From Microbacterium sp. 1.5R (lineage in GTDB: Bacteria > Actinomycetota > Actinomycetes > Actinomycetales > Microbacteriaceae), in contig NZ_VDRC01000001.1 in NCBI RefSeq assembly GCF_007667425.1, positions 558,001 through 622,000 on the forward strand: a stretch of DNA of 64,000 bases, given 5' to 3'. A model generated the notes under the pieces. The model saw only the letters and a list, made by a program, of their open reading frames with translations, was not told where the DNA came from and ran no database searches. The number at the start of each line of letters is the position of its first letter. Position 1 is the stretch's first letter. The translations under genes were made by a program, and so were the position numbers. This document shows positions 52,493 through 60,878 of this stretch, piece after piece.

Positions 52493-53119
52493 GTGACCAC
52501 GCCGGACGCCTCGCACTCCCCGTACGAACGGGCTCTGGGCGCCCGCATCTCGGAGCTCCACCCGAAGACCGCCTGGTACTTCCGCACGATCCCGCCGGGG
52601 CATGTGGGCGTCGGCAGAGGCGTCTTCACGACCGCAGGGTCGCGAGTGGGGTGGCTGCGGCCGATGTTCCGCATCGCGGAGGCCCTCGGCGTCGCCTTCG
52701 CCGGCTGGGAGTGCGACGTCCCCTTCCGGATCGAGAATCGCACCGTGGAGGGTCGAGCCCTCGCCACGCGGTGGTTCGAGCTGCCCGGGCGCACCTGGAT
52801 CATGCCCGACGTCGTCGAGCTCACTCCCGGCGGCGTCCTCCGCAACGAGATCGGCCCGCACCGCACCGTCGTCACCACCTTCGACATCGACGTGCGCGAC
52901 GAATCGGTCGTGCTGACGATCCGACGCGTCGGACTGCGCCTCGGCCCCCTGCGCCTCTCGGTCCCCCGCTTCCTGAGCCCGCGCATCGGACTGGTGGAGC
53001 GGTGGGACGACGAGCGCGAACGCCACCACGTGTCGATGACCATCGACGCCCCGCTGCTCGGGCGGGTCTACGAGTACATCGGCTTCTTCGAGTACGCCAT
53101 CGAGAGCGAGACCCCGTGA
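52493..53119 (+). CDS. DUF4166-domain protein
   Basis: 208-aa protein of unknown function. Features resembling DUF4166 are SPYERALGARISELHPKTAWYF at the N-terminus, FRIENRTVEGRALATRWFELPG in the middle and the beta-rich C-terminus ending LLGRVYEYIGFFEY. No signal peptide or membrane helix is obvious. Its stop overlaps the start of the epimerase gene (TGATG), a pairing that suggests a joint role. Confidence 0.8.
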   Translation: MTTPDASHSPYERALGARISELHPKTAWYFRTIPPGHVGVGRGVFTTAGSRVGWLRPMFRIAEALGVAFAGWECDVPFRIENRTVEGRALATRWFELPGRTWIMPDVVELTPGGVLRNEIGPHRTVVTTFDIDVRDESVVLTIRRVGLRLGPLRLSVPRFLSPRIGLVERWDDERERHHVSMTIDAPLLGRVYEYIGFFEYAIESETP

Positions 53120-54102
53120 TGACTGTCCCCTCCGCCACCGGCCGCGTCGTGATCGGCGGATCCACCGGGTTCATGGGTCGTCATCTCGCACCGCGCTTCC
53201 GAGATGCAGGCCGCGAGGTCGTGACGATCTCCCGATCCGGCGCCGACCTGCGCTGGGACGACCAGCCGGGGATCGATGCCGCCGTCGACGGTGCGAGCCT
53301 GGTCGTCGGGCTGGCCGGCAAGAGCGTGAACTGCCGGTACACGCCCGAGAACCGCGCCGCGATCTTCCGCTCGCGCCTCGACACGACCGCGGCGCTCTCC
53401 GGAGCGATAGCGCGCGCCGCGGAGCCGCCCCCGCTGTGGGTGAACTCGTCGACCGCCACGATATACCGCCACGCGGAGGATCGTCCGATGACCGAGTCCA
53501 CCGGCGAGATCGGCTCCGGGTTCTCGGTCGAGGTGGCGAAGGCCTGGGAGCGCGCACTCTTCGCCGACGACCTGCCCGACACCCGCCGCGTGGCACTGCG
53601 CAGCGCCATCGTGCTGGGCCACGGCGGAGTGCTCGGCCCGCTGAAGAACCTCGCGAGACTCGGTCTCGGCGGCGCGCAGCACGACGGCCGTTGGCCGATC
53701 GGTCGCGCGCGGCGCGCGGCGGGGACGGGTCACGAGTTCGGCGCGCGCCGGGGCCGGCAGCGCTTCAGCTGGGTGCACGTCGACGACGTCGCCCGCATCA
53801 TCGACTTCGTCGAGCAGAATCCGTCCCTCGAGGGTCCCGTGAACGCCGCGGCCCCGCACCCCGTCGACAACGCGACGTTCATGGACACCGTGCGCCGAGT
53901 CCTCGGCGTTCCTTTCGGCCCGCCGATGCCGCGGTGGATGCTGGAGCTCGGCGCCATCGGCATCCGCACCGAGACCGAGCTCATCCTCAAGAGCCGGTGG
54001 GTGCTGCCCGAGAAGCTCGAGGCAGCCGGCTTCGTGTTCGCGTACCCGACCCTCGAGCCCGCGCTCAGAGAGTCGTTCGATCGCGCGAGATCCGCCGCCT
54101 AG
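53119..54102 (+). CDS. TIGR01777-family (YfcH-like) NAD-dependent epimerase
   Basis: 327-aa short-chain reductase/epimerase-fold protein. The NAD loop is VVIGGSTGFMGRHLAPRF. GLAGKSVNCRYTPENRAAIFRSRLDTT is diagnostic of TIGR01777, and RQRFSWVHVDDVARIIDFV with NAAAPHPVDNATFMDTV completes the pattern. About 15 extra basic/Gly residues (IGRARRAAGTGHEFGARRG) interrupt the usual stretch before FSWVH. Biochemical function unknown for the family. The stop shares CTAG with the convergent PLDc_N gene. Confidence 0.9.
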   Translation: MTVPSATGRVVIGGSTGFMGRHLAPRFRDAGREVVTISRSGADLRWDDQPGIDAAVDGASLVVGLAGKSVNCRYTPENRAAIFRSRLDTTAALSGAIARAAEPPPLWVNSSTATIYRHAEDRPMTESTGEIGSGFSVEVAKAWERALFADDLPDTRRVALRSAIVLGHGGVLGPLKNLARLGLGGAQHDGRWPIGRARRAAGTGHEFGARRGRQRFSWVHVDDVARIIDFVEQNPSLEGPVNAAAPHPVDNATFMDTVRRVLGVPFGPPMPRWMLELGAIGIRTETELILKSRWVLPEKLEAAGFVFAYPTLEPALRESFDRARSAA

Positions 54103-54494
54103 CGGGCGGCTGCGTCGGAGCCGGTCGCCGTCCCGTCCTCGTCCCGACGGCGTTTCTCGAGCTCGGCCCGCAACCGCCACTCCTCGATCTCGCGGTCGAG
54201 GTCGGCGATCTGCTCCTCGGTCGACCGACTATCGACCGGACGCAACGGCACCGGGTCGGCGCGGGTGGGCGCAGGCGGCGTCGCAGCCCGCATCCTCGGT
54301 ATCCGGAGCCCGGCTTCCGAGTACTCGCGGCCGATCGCGAACCACAGCAGACTGCCGATGAGCGGCAGCAGGATCACGATGATGATCCACGCCATCTTCG
54401 GCAGGAAGCGCACCTGCGAGTCCTCGCGCCGGATGATGTCGACCAACGCGCCGACCATCAGCGCGATGATGAGGAGCGAGAACAGGAACGGCAT
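54099..54494 (-). CDS. PLDc_N-domain membrane protein
   Basis: 131-aa protein with two N-terminal membrane helices (about residues 3-20 and 34-53) joined by DIIRREDSQVRFLPKMAW. This matches the small PLDc_N domain of cardiolipin-synthase-like proteins without any phospholipase domain. A charged C-terminal coiled stretch (EEQIADLDREIEEWRLRAEL) follows, as in some short actinobacterial forms. Role unknown. Confidence 0.82.
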   Translation of the reverse strand: MPFLFSLLIIALMVGALVDIIRREDSQVRFLPKMAWIIIVILLPLIGSLLWFAIGREYSEAGLRIPRMRAATPPAPTRADPVPLRPVDSRSTEEQIADLDREIEEWRLRAELEKRRRDEDGTATGSDAAAR

Positions 54495-54500
54495 GTGTTC

Positions 54501-54506
54501 AGGGTA
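54501..54506 (-). promoter_or_regulatory. Leaderless -10 box for PLDc_N gene
   Basis: Minus-strand TACCCT, six bases, then ATG at 54494. Confidence 0.6.
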
Positions 54507-54552
54507 GACGACCCCGAGGCTCCGCGCGCGGTCTACGGCACGCTCGCGAGGT

Positions 54553-55482
54553 CTACGGAACGAGGTGCCCGGCGGCTCGGAACAGCTCGTACCATTCGGC
54601 GCGGGTGAGCTCGACGTCGGCGCCGGCTGCGGCATCCCGCACCCGCTGAGGCGTCGTGGTGCCGAGTACGACCTGCATCTTCGCCGGGTGGCGGGTGATC
54701 CACGCCGTGGCGATCGCGATCGGCTCCACGCCGTAGGCGGCGGCGAGGCGGTCGATCACGGCGTTGAGCTCGGCGTACTCGGGGTTCCCGAGGAAGACGC
54801 CGGTGAAGAACCCGCCCTGGAAGGGGGACCATGCCTGGATCGTGATGCCGTTGATCCGGCAGTACTCGACGATGCCGCCGCCGTCGCGGACGATGCTCTG
54901 GTCTTCGCCGACCATGTTCGCGGCGACGGGCTGAGCGATGATCGGGGCGTGCGTGATCGAGAGCTGCAGCTGATTGGCCACCAGGGGCTGCGAGACGGCC
55001 GTGCGCAGCAGATCGATCTGGCGGGGCGTGTGGTTCGAGACGCCGAAGGCGCGCACCTTGCCCGACGCCTCGAGCTCGTCGAACGCCCGCGCCACCTCGT
55101 CCGGCTCCACGAGCGCGTCGGGGCGGTGCAGCAGGAGCACGTCGATGTGGTCGGTGCGCAGCGCGGCGAGCGACCCCTCCACCTGCCGGAGTATGTGGTC
55201 GTACGAGAAGTCGAACATGCCCTCCGACGGCACGATGCCGCATTTGGTCTGCAGGACGATCTCGTCGCGCTCGGACGCGCTCAGCTGCAGCGCAGAGGCG
55301 AAGCGGTCCTCACAGAAGTGCATGCTGCCGCCGTAGATGTCGGCGTGGTCGAAGAAATCGACACCCGACCCGCGAGCAGCGTCGTAGAGCTCTCTGATCT
55401 GCTCGTCGCTCTTGTCGTTGATGCGCATCATCCCGGCGACGACGGCGGGGGCGGAGGACGATCCGAAGGGCACTGTCTTCAT
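54553..55482 (-). CDS. Aldo/keto reductase (YdhF-like)
   Basis: 309-aa NADPH-dependent reductase. Catalytic residues are in FFDHADIYGGS (Asp/Tyr), LQTKCGI (Lys) and VLLLHRPDALVEPDEV (His). PEYAELNAVIDRLAAAYGVEPIAIATAW and VLGTTTPQRVRDA match YdhF-type oxidoreductases. Substrate unknown. The ATG at 55482 is preceded by TAGCGT at six bases. Confidence 0.9.
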   Translation of the reverse strand: MKTVPFGSSSAPAVVAGMMRINDKSDEQIRELYDAARGSGVDFFDHADIYGGSMHFCEDRFASALQLSASERDEIVLQTKCGIVPSEGMFDFSYDHILRQVEGSLAALRTDHIDVLLLHRPDALVEPDEVARAFDELEASGKVRAFGVSNHTPRQIDLLRTAVSQPLVANQLQLSITHAPIIAQPVAANMVGEDQSIVRDGGGIVEYCRINGITIQAWSPFQGGFFTGVFLGNPEYAELNAVIDRLAAAYGVEPIAIATAWITRHPAKMQVVLGTTTPQRVRDAAAGADVELTRAEWYELFRAAGHLVP

Positions 55483-55488
55483 GCGTCC

Positions 55489-55494
55489 ACGCTA
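55489..55494 (-). promoter_or_regulatory. Leaderless -10 box for YdhF-like reductase
   Basis: Minus-strand TAGCGT, six bases, then ATG at 55482. Confidence 0.6.
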
Positions 55495-55548
55495 ACGCGG
55501 CAGGCGCGCACCGTCACGGTCACCGCGCCGGGTTCGTCGCGCCGGGCC

Positions 55549-55782
55549 TCACGCCGGGTCGTCGGCGGGGAGTGCGGGTACGAGCGAAGCGGGTGAGACG
55601 CCCAGCGCGTGGGCGACCGCAGCCAGCTCGGTGACCGTGAGGTCGCGACGACAGTCGAGAGACATCTGCAGCAGTTCCGGATCGATACCGGCTCGCGCGG
55701 CCAGCGACGGCACGGTGATCCCCCGTCTCCCCAGCTCCGCGATCACCGCCGTCGCCACCAGATGTCGCACTTCTGTCGTCAC
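55549..55782 (-). CDS. Small XRE-type helix-turn-helix protein
   Basis: 77-aa protein that is almost only an XRE/Cro-type DNA-binding domain: ITVPSLAARAGIDPELLQMSL (helices 2-3, residues 22-42) and LTVTELAAVAHALGVSPASLV. GTG start at 55782 with TAGTGT six bases upstream. It is divergent from a second XRE gene that precedes an ImmA/IrrE protease, so it may be part of the same switch. Confidence 0.8.
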   Translation of the reverse strand: MTTEVRHLVATAVIAELGRRGITVPSLAARAGIDPELLQMSLDCRRDLTVTELAAVAHALGVSPASLVPALPADDPA

Positions 55783-55788
55783 TTGTCG

Positions 55789-55794
55789 ACACTA
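55789..55794 (-). promoter_or_regulatory. Leaderless -10 box for small XRE gene
   Basis: Minus-strand TAGTGT, six bases, then GTG at 55782. Confidence 0.55.
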
Positions 55795-55863
55795 GCGCCG
55801 CGTATGGGTCGTCGACAACGGAATCAGCATTGATATGACGGCATCCTGGCCTCAGGCCGGTGC

Positions 55864-55869
55864 TATCGT
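55864..55869 (+). promoter_or_regulatory. Leaderless -10 box for second XRE gene
   Basis: TATCGT, seven bases, then GTG at 55877; favours that start over the ATG at 55835. Confidence 0.45.
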
Positions 55870-55876
55870 GACTCGC

Positions 55877-56251
55877 GTGAAGACACCGGCCGAGTCGTTC
55901 AATGCCGCCGTCGGCCGCCAGCTCCGCGCCGAGATCGCCGCCAACGGCAGCAGCATCGCAGCGATGGCACGGCGGATCGGGTTCGCGCGCAGCGCCCTCG
56001 ACAACTACGTGACGGGCAAGCGGGCCATCCCGGTGCCCGTGGTCTACGCGGTCGGCGCCGCCCTCGGCGTCGCGCCCCACGTTATCCTCCGCCGCGCCGA
56101 GGAGCGCCTCCGCGCTGAGGGCGAGCACCTCGCCTCGATCATCCCCCTGCCGACCCGCGCGGGTGTCGGCGGCACCCGCCATGATGAAGCCGAGGTGGCG
56201 TTCGACTCGCCCCTCACGCACGATTCCGACACCGACGACCTCTACGACTGA
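55877..56251 (+). CDS. XRE-family helix-turn-helix regulator (ImmR-like partner)
   Basis: 124-aa regulator. The helix-turn-helix is GSSIAAMARRIGFARSALDNYVTGKRAIPVPVVYAVGAALGV (about residues 24-65), followed by an acidic tail ending HDSDTDDLYD. The ImmA/IrrE-type protease gene starts 25 bases downstream, an arrangement in which the protease often cleaves the repressor. An ATG at 55835 would add 14 residues; the GTG start is preferred because of the TATCGT box. Confidence 0.8.
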   Translation: MKTPAESFNAAVGRQLRAEIAANGSSIAAMARRIGFARSALDNYVTGKRAIPVPVVYAVGAALGVAPHVILRRAEERLRAEGEHLASIIPLPTRAGVGGTRHDEAEVAFDSPLTHDSDTDDLYD

Positions 56252-56276
56252 CCGTCCTGACGACGAGAGGAGCTCC

Positions 56277-56717
56277 ATGGATCAGCTCCTGCGACTCGTC
56301 GAGATCCATGGCCTCCGCCTCGTCGAGAGAAGCGGCGGATCCCGAGGCGGGTACGAGCCGCGCACGGCCACGATCCGCGTCTCCCCTGGCATGAGCGAGC
56401 GAACGAGGTGCAGTGTGATCGCTCATGAGCTGGGGCACGCGATGCTCGGGCACGAGCACACGCTCGATCCCGTTCAGCGCGGGCGACAGGAGCGCCGGGC
56501 CGACGAATGGGCGGCACGGCTGCTCATCACGCCCTCGGCATATGCCGAGGCGGAGGCCGCGCGCGACGGCCATCCCGCGAGCATCGCCTTCGACCTCGGC
56601 GTCACCGTCGACCTCGTGCTCGCCTACCAACGGCTGCTGCGCCGCGTCGGCGACGCCACGTATGTCGCTCCGCGGCTCGGACGGGGGCAGTGGTCGGAGC
56701 GCGTCACGGCCGGGTGA
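56277..56717 (+). CDS. ImmA/IrrE-family metallo-endopeptidase
   Basis: 146-aa zinc protease. The catalytic motif HELGH is at residues 50-54, and QERRADEWAARLLI supplies the third ligand region (ExxA). Family proteins cleave XRE repressors in response to DNA damage or other signals (ImmA-ImmR, IrrE-DdrO). AGAGGAG precedes the ATG. No integrase or phage genes are nearby, so this is either a remnant switch or a stand-alone regulator. Confidence 0.88.
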   Translation: MDQLLRLVEIHGLRLVERSGGSRGGYEPRTATIRVSPGMSERTRCSVIAHELGHAMLGHEHTLDPVQRGRQERRADEWAARLLITPSAYAEAEAARDGHPASIAFDLGVTVDLVLAYQRLLRRVGDATYVAPRLGRGQWSERVTAG

Positions 56718-56739
56718 CGTCGGCGCCACCCGACGCTGC

Positions 56740-56745
56740 TTGAAT
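56740..56745 (+). promoter_or_regulatory. Possible leaderless -10 box for acetyltransferase
   Basis: TTGAAT, six bases, then ATG at 56752. It deviates from TANNNT, so the call is weak. Confidence 0.35.
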
Positions 56746-56751
56746 GGCGGG

Positions 56752-57354
56752 ATGACCTTCACCATCGCGCCCGCGCCCGTCACGCTCACCGGCCGTCTGG
56801 TCGAGTTGCGTCCGCTCGACCCCTCCCACCACGACGGACTCCTCGATGCGCTGACGGAGGGCGAGATCTGGAAGCGCGCCTGGTACACGTCAATCCCCTC
56901 GCCCGACGGACTCTCGACCGAGATCGAGCGACGTCTCGGCCTGCTCGCCAGCGGGGAGATGATCCCGTTCACGGCGTTCGACGCCGCGGGCAGGGCGCTC
57001 GGGATGACCTCGTTCTACGACATCGCCGCAGACGTGCCTCGACTGCACATCGGATACACGTGGAATCGACCGTCGGCGCACGGCACCGGCACGAACGCCG
57101 AGTCCAAACTGCTGCTGCTCCGCCACGCCTTCGACGAGCTCGGCGTGTTCCGCGTCGGCCTCACCACCCAGTGGGTCAACTTCCAATCACGAGCGGCGAT
57201 CGAACGGCTTGGAGCGAAGCAGGACGGGGTGATGCGCGCGATCAGCCGCTACCGCAACGGCGCGCTGCGCGACAGCGTCGAGTATTCGATCATCGAACCG
57301 GAATGGCCGGCCGTGCGGGCGAACCTGGAAGCGAGACTCGCCGCCAGAGCCTGA
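56752..57354 (+). CDS. GNAT-family N-acetyltransferase (RimJ/RimL-like)
   Basis: 200-aa acetyltransferase. VTLTGRLVELRPLDPSHHDGLL is a typical start, and HIGYTWNRPSAHGTGTNAESKLLLLRHAFDELGVFRV holds the acetyl-CoA region, with VNFQSRAAIERLGAKQDG as the C-terminal signature. Acceptor unknown (protein N-terminus or small molecule). The stop TGA abuts the stop of the convergent small membrane gene, forming TGATCA. Confidence 0.9.
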   Translation: MTFTIAPAPVTLTGRLVELRPLDPSHHDGLLDALTEGEIWKRAWYTSIPSPDGLSTEIERRLGLLASGEMIPFTAFDAAGRALGMTSFYDIAADVPRLHIGYTWNRPSAHGTGTNAESKLLLLRHAFDELGVFRVGLTTQWVNFQSRAAIERLGAKQDGVMRAISRYRNGALRDSVEYSIIEPEWPAVRANLEARLAARA

Positions 57355-57558
57355 TCACTCGGTGGCGTTGCCCGACCAGTTGTCGTCGCGACGCGTGGCG
57401 GATCCCCGCTGACGCATCATGAACGCCAGCGAGAGGCAGATGATGAGGATGCCGGCGGCGAAGACGGGACCCTGGAAGTCGGGGAGCACCTGCGCGAGCC
57501 CCAGGAGCCAGATCCCTCCGAGGAAGAGGATCAGGAAGAAGATGAAGCTGAGGATCAC
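57355..57558 (-). CDS. Small two-helix membrane protein
   Basis: 67-aa protein with helices at about residues 2-22 (ILSFIFFLILFLGGIWLLGLA) and 30-47 and a charged tail RQRGSATRRDDNWSGNATE. GTG start at 57558 with AGGAG. No family recognised with confidence. Confidence 0.75.
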   Translation of the reverse strand: MILSFIFFLILFLGGIWLLGLAQVLPDFQGPVFAAGILIICLSLAFMMRQRGSATRRDDNWSGNATE

Positions 57559-57612
57559 GGGGTCTCCTGTCGTTGCGGCCGTCATCCAGGATACCGTCGA
57601 CCGCGCACACCG

Positions 57613-57640
57613 CCGGTCGCATCCGGTCGCATCCGGTCGC
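57613..57640. repeat. 10-bp tandem repeat, 2.8 copies
   Basis: CCGGTCGCAT at 57613-57622 and 57623-57632, then a partial copy CCGGTCGC. It lies between the divergent small membrane gene and the flavoprotein gene. Confidence 0.8.
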
Positions 57641-57716
57641 AGACCCTTCGTAGCGCACCGTCGCACTCTCCGAAAGCCCCTATGACGCGCGCAGATCCGG
57701 TGGTTTCGTGCAGGAC

Positions 57717-58328
57717 ATGAGCGCACACCCCACGGCCATCGCCATCTCTTGCACACTCAAGCCCTCTCCGTCGGTGTCGAGCTCCGACCTCCTCGCGTCG
57801 CAGATCCTCGCCGCTCTGTCCGAACACGGGGTCGACGGTCAACTCGTGCGGGCCGTCGACTACACGCTGAGCCCCGGCGTCGAGGCCGATATGGGCGGCG
57901 ACGACGAGTGGCCGGAACTCCGACGCAAAGTGCTCGACGCCGACATCCTCGTCTTCGTGACGCCGACGTGGATGGGCCAGCACTCCAGCGTCGCCCAGCG
58001 CGTGCTCGAGCGGCTGGATGCCGAACTCAGCGAGACCGACGACGAGGGGCGTCCGATCCTGTTCGACAAGGTCGCGATCGCCGGCATCGTCGGCAACGAA
58101 GACGGCGCGCACCACATCGCCGCGATCCTCTTCCAGGGTCTGAACGACGTCGGCTACTCGATCGCTGCGCAGGGTTCGGTGTACTGGAACGGTGAGGCCA
58201 TGCAGTCGGTCGACTACGCCGATCTGTCCGAGACCCCGGAGAAGGTCGCCTCGGCCACCGCGACGGCGGCCCGCAACGCCGCCCACCTCGCCACCGTGCT
58301 CCGGGCGCAGAATTTCCCGTCCGAGTAG
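57717..58328 (+). CDS. Flavodoxin-fold NAD(P)H-dependent oxidoreductase
   Basis: 203-aa protein with the FMN-phosphate loop ISCTLKPSPSVSSSDLLA at residues 9-26, then ILVFVTPTWMGQHSSVAQRVLERL and AGIVGNEDGAHHIAAILFQGLNDVGY. These match the flavodoxin/NAD(P)H-dependent FMN reductase group. The ATG at 57717 is used; a GTG nine bases earlier is in frame. The stop lies two bases from that of the convergent DUF7882 gene. Confidence 0.85.
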   Translation: MSAHPTAIAISCTLKPSPSVSSSDLLASQILAALSEHGVDGQLVRAVDYTLSPGVEADMGGDDEWPELRRKVLDADILVFVTPTWMGQHSSVAQRVLERLDAELSETDDEGRPILFDKVAIAGIVGNEDGAHHIAAILFQGLNDVGYSIAAQGSVYWNGEAMQSVDYADLSETPEKVASATATAARNAAHLATVLRAQNFPSE

Positions 58329-58330
58329 CG

Positions 58331-58657
58331 TCAGGCGGGCGTGGCCTCGGCGGCGTCGATACGACCCCAGTCGTCGACCACGAGCTCGCCCGTCGAGTTG
58401 AGGGAACGCATGATCTCCTCGACGCGACGCTTCTCGATGTGCTGCGGCTCGGACGACGTGAAGAGGAACTGCAGAGGGATCGCCGGATGGATCCACACTG
58501 TGACGCGACCGGGGTCGCCGCCCTCGGCCGGACGCCACGTCATCATGAAGCTCTCCTGCCGGCGCAGCTTCGTCCCGACGATGACCTTCAGGACCGCGAG
58601 CGTCTCGTCGTCGATGCGGATCGGCTCGGAGGTGCCGTCGTAGCGCAGTCTTCCCAT
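58331..58657 (-). CDS. DUF7882-family protein (sometimes mislabelled DNA ligase)
   Basis: 108-aa protein starting MGRLRYDGTSEPIRIDDETL, with KLRRQESFMMTWRP and RVTVWIHPAIPLQFLF. It closely resembles, in order and spacing, the divergent paralogue at 58802. These small actinobacterial proteins have been listed as ATP-dependent DNA ligases, but the ligase catalytic KxDG motif is absent. They are related only to each other as far as can be seen. Function unknown. Confidence 0.82.
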   Translation of the reverse strand: MGRLRYDGTSEPIRIDDETLAVLKVIVGTKLRRQESFMMTWRPAEGGDPGRVTVWIHPAIPLQFLFTSSEPQHIEKRRVEEIMRSLNSTGELVVDDWGRIDAAEATPA

Positions 58658-58663
58658 GAGTGA

Positions 58664-58669
58664 ACCGTA
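58664..58669 (-). promoter_or_regulatory. Leaderless -10 box for DUF7882 gene
   Basis: Minus-strand TACGGT, six bases, then ATG at 58657. Confidence 0.6.
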
Positions 58670-58801
58670 CCCCGGAGGGGGACTCGCGACCACATCGGGC
58701 CGCGCCCATCGTCCTCCTCCCCCGCGCTCCTGTACACCCCCTGTGCCGAGGGAGCAGTGGCTGCGACGCTGAAAGCCGACACACCGAGGAGGTGTTCACC
58801 C

Positions 58802-59143
58802 GTGGGACGATTCACCTACGACGGCGGACCGAAGGTCGACATCGAGGACCGCGCACTCACCCACCTGCAGCTCGTGATCACGGCGAAGCTCCGCCGTGGC
58901 GAGGCCTTCCCGTTCAGTTGGCGGGAGGACGTGAGCCTGGGCGGCGGGCGAATCACGGTGTGGGTGCACCCGGCGAGCTCTCTCGTGTTCAAGTTCTTCG
59001 GCAGTCGCAGTCCCGAGCTGAACCGGCACTGGATGCAGGACCTCGCCGTGACGGCCGCGCAGCCCGCCGGCCTGTATCTCACGCCGGAGCCGCTTCGCGG
59101 GGATCCGACATGGGGCAACGAGGAGGACCCGCTGCTCGTGTGA
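58802..59143 (+). CDS. DUF7882-family protein, paralogue
   Basis: 113-aa protein starting MGRFTYDGGPKVDIEDRALT, with KLRRGEAFPFSWRE and RITVWVHPASSLVFKF at the same spacing as its divergent neighbour. GTG start with GAGGAGGTG eight bases upstream, chosen because it aligns with the paralogue's start; an ATG at 58757 is the alternative. Function unknown. Confidence 0.82.
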   Translation: MGRFTYDGGPKVDIEDRALTHLQLVITAKLRRGEAFPFSWREDVSLGGGRITVWVHPASSLVFKFFGSRSPELNRHWMQDLAVTAAQPAGLYLTPEPLRGDPTWGNEEDPLLV

Positions 59144-59149
59144 CCGCAG

Positions 59150-59155
59150 TAGCGT
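59150..59155 (+). promoter_or_regulatory. Leaderless -10 box for pgi
   Basis: TAGCGT, six bases, then ATG at 59162. Confidence 0.65.
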
Positions 59156-59161
59156 TGAGCC

Positions 59162-60841
59162 ATGAGCGCTCCCGTCGATCCGACAGTCACGTCCGCCTGG
59201 TCCGAGCTCCGCGCGTTGCGCGACTCCTTCTCCCCCGATCTGCGGGGCTGGTTCGCTGACGACCCCGCCCGCGCCGAGCGGCTCTCCTTCCCGCTCGCCG
59301 ACCTGCACGTGGACCTCTCGAAGAACCTCGTGACCGACGACGTGCTCGCGGCCCTGCTGGACCTTGCAGAGCAGACGGGTGTCGCCGACCGTTTCGCCGC
59401 GATGCTCTCGGGCGCGCACCTCAACACGTCCGAGGACCGTGCGGTGCTGCACACCGCGCTCCGGCGCCCGGCGGGGGCCGAGCCGGCACTCGTCGTCGAT
59501 GGCCAGGACGTCGACGCGGACGTGCGGTCGGTGCTGGAGTCGCTCTCCGCCTTCGCCACCCGCGTGCGCGACGGCGACTGGCTCGGCGTCACGGGCAAGA
59601 AGGTCACCCATGTGGTCAACATCGGCATCGGCGGGTCCGACCTCGGCCCCGTCATGGTCTACGAGGCTTTGAAGCCCTACGCCGACGCAGGCATCGAGGC
59701 GCGGTTCGTGTCGAACATCGACCCGACCGACCTCGCACAGAAGACCGCCGACCTCGACCCCGAGACGACGCTGTTCATCGTCGCATCGAAGACGTTCACG
59801 ACGCTCGAGACCCTCACCAACGCCCGTCTGGCGCGCCAGTGGCTGTGGGCCGGACTCGCGGCATCCGACGCCATCTCCGACTCCGACGACGCGCGGACGG
59901 ATGCCGTGGCACACCACTTCGTGGCTGTGTCCACGGCTCTCGACAAGGTCGCCGACTTCGGCATCGACCCGGTGAACGCCTTCGGATTCTGGGACTGGGT
60001 GGGCGGCCGCTACTCCGTCGACTCCGCGATCGGCCTCTCGCTCGCCGTCGTCCTGGGGCCGGACGTGTTCCGCGACCTGCTCGCAGGGTTCCACGCGGTC
60101 GACGAGCACGTGCGCACCACTCCGCTCGCGCGCAACGTGCCGGTGCTGATGGGCCTGCTCAACGTCTGGTACAACAACTTCCACGGCGCCCAATCGCACG
60201 CGGTGCTGCCCTACGCGCAGCAGCTGAACCGCTTCCCCGCTTATCTGCAGCAGCTCACGATGGAGTCGAACGGCAAGTCGGTGCGGTGGGACGGCTCTCC
60301 CGTCACCACCGACACCGGTGAGGTGTTCTGGGGTGAGCCGGGAACCAACGGCCAGCACGCCTTCTACCAGCTGATCCACCAGGGCACGCGGCTCATCCCC
60401 GCCGACTTCATCGCCTTCGTGAACCCGGCGTACCCGCTCAGCGACGGCGAGCAGGACGTGCACGAGCTGTTCCTCGCGAACTTCCTCGCGCAGACCAAGG
60501 CCCTCGCGTTCGGCAAGACGGCCGACGAGGTCGAAGCGGAGGGCACCACCGGTGCCCTCGTGGCCGCACGGACCTTCGCGGGCAACCGACCGACGACGTC
60601 GATCTTCGCGCCCGCACTCACCCCGCAGGTGCTCGGCCAGCTCATCGCCCTGTACGAGCACATCACCTTCACGCAGGGCACGATCTGGGGCATCAACTCC
60701 TTCGACCAGTGGGGGGTCGAACTGGGCAAGCAGCTCGCGATGCAGATCGCCCCCGCGATTGGCGGAGACGAGGATGCTGTCGACGCCCAGGACCCGTCGA
60801 CGAAGGCTCTTCTGGAGTACTACCGGGCGCACCGGGGCTGA
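59162..60841 (+). CDS. pgi: Glucose-6-phosphate isomerase
   Basis: 559-aa glycolytic enzyme interconverting glucose 6-phosphate and fructose 6-phosphate. Signatures include [57 protein letters not shown], the active-site region [27 protein letters not shown] and the C-terminal [16 protein letters not shown] (catalytic Lys). Full length. The ATG at 59162 has a leaderless-type box. Confidence 0.97.
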   Translation: MSAPVDPTVTSAWSELRALRDSFSPDLRGWFADDPARAERLSFPLADLHVDLSKNLVTDDVLAALLDLAEQTGVADRFAAMLSGAHLNTSEDRAVLHTALRRPAGAEPALVVDGQDVDADVRSVLESLSAFATRVRDGDWLGVTGKKVTHVVNIGIGGSDLGPVMVYEALKPYADAGIEARFVSNIDPTDLAQKTADLDPETTLFIVASKTFTTLETLTNARLARQWLWAGLAASDAISDSDDARTDAVAHHFVAVSTALDKVADFGIDPVNAFGFWDWVGGRYSVDSAIGLSLAVVLGPDVFRDLLAGFHAVDEHVRTTPLARNVPVLMGLLNVWYNNFHGAQSHAVLPYAQQLNRFPAYLQQLTMESNGKSVRWDGSPVTTDTGEVFWGEPGTNGQHAFYQLIHQGTRLIPADFIAFVNPAYPLSDGEQDVHELFLANFLAQTKALAFGKTADEVEAEGTTGALVAARTFAGNRPTTSIFAPALTPQVLGQLIALYEHITFTQGTIWGINSFDQWGVELGKQLAMQIAPAIGGDEDAVDAQDPSTKALLEYYRAHRG

Positions 60842-60878
60842 GCGAGCCGGCCTCAACGGTACCCGGGCGAGCCGGCCC

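Noticed and set aside
55549..56717. Prophage or integrative element
   Set aside because: No integrase, excisionase, structural or conjugation genes and no attachment-site duplication were found near the XRE/ImmA genes.
58331..59143. ATP-dependent DNA ligase annotation for the two small proteins
   Set aside because: They are about 110 aa and lack the KxDG nucleotidyltransferase motif.
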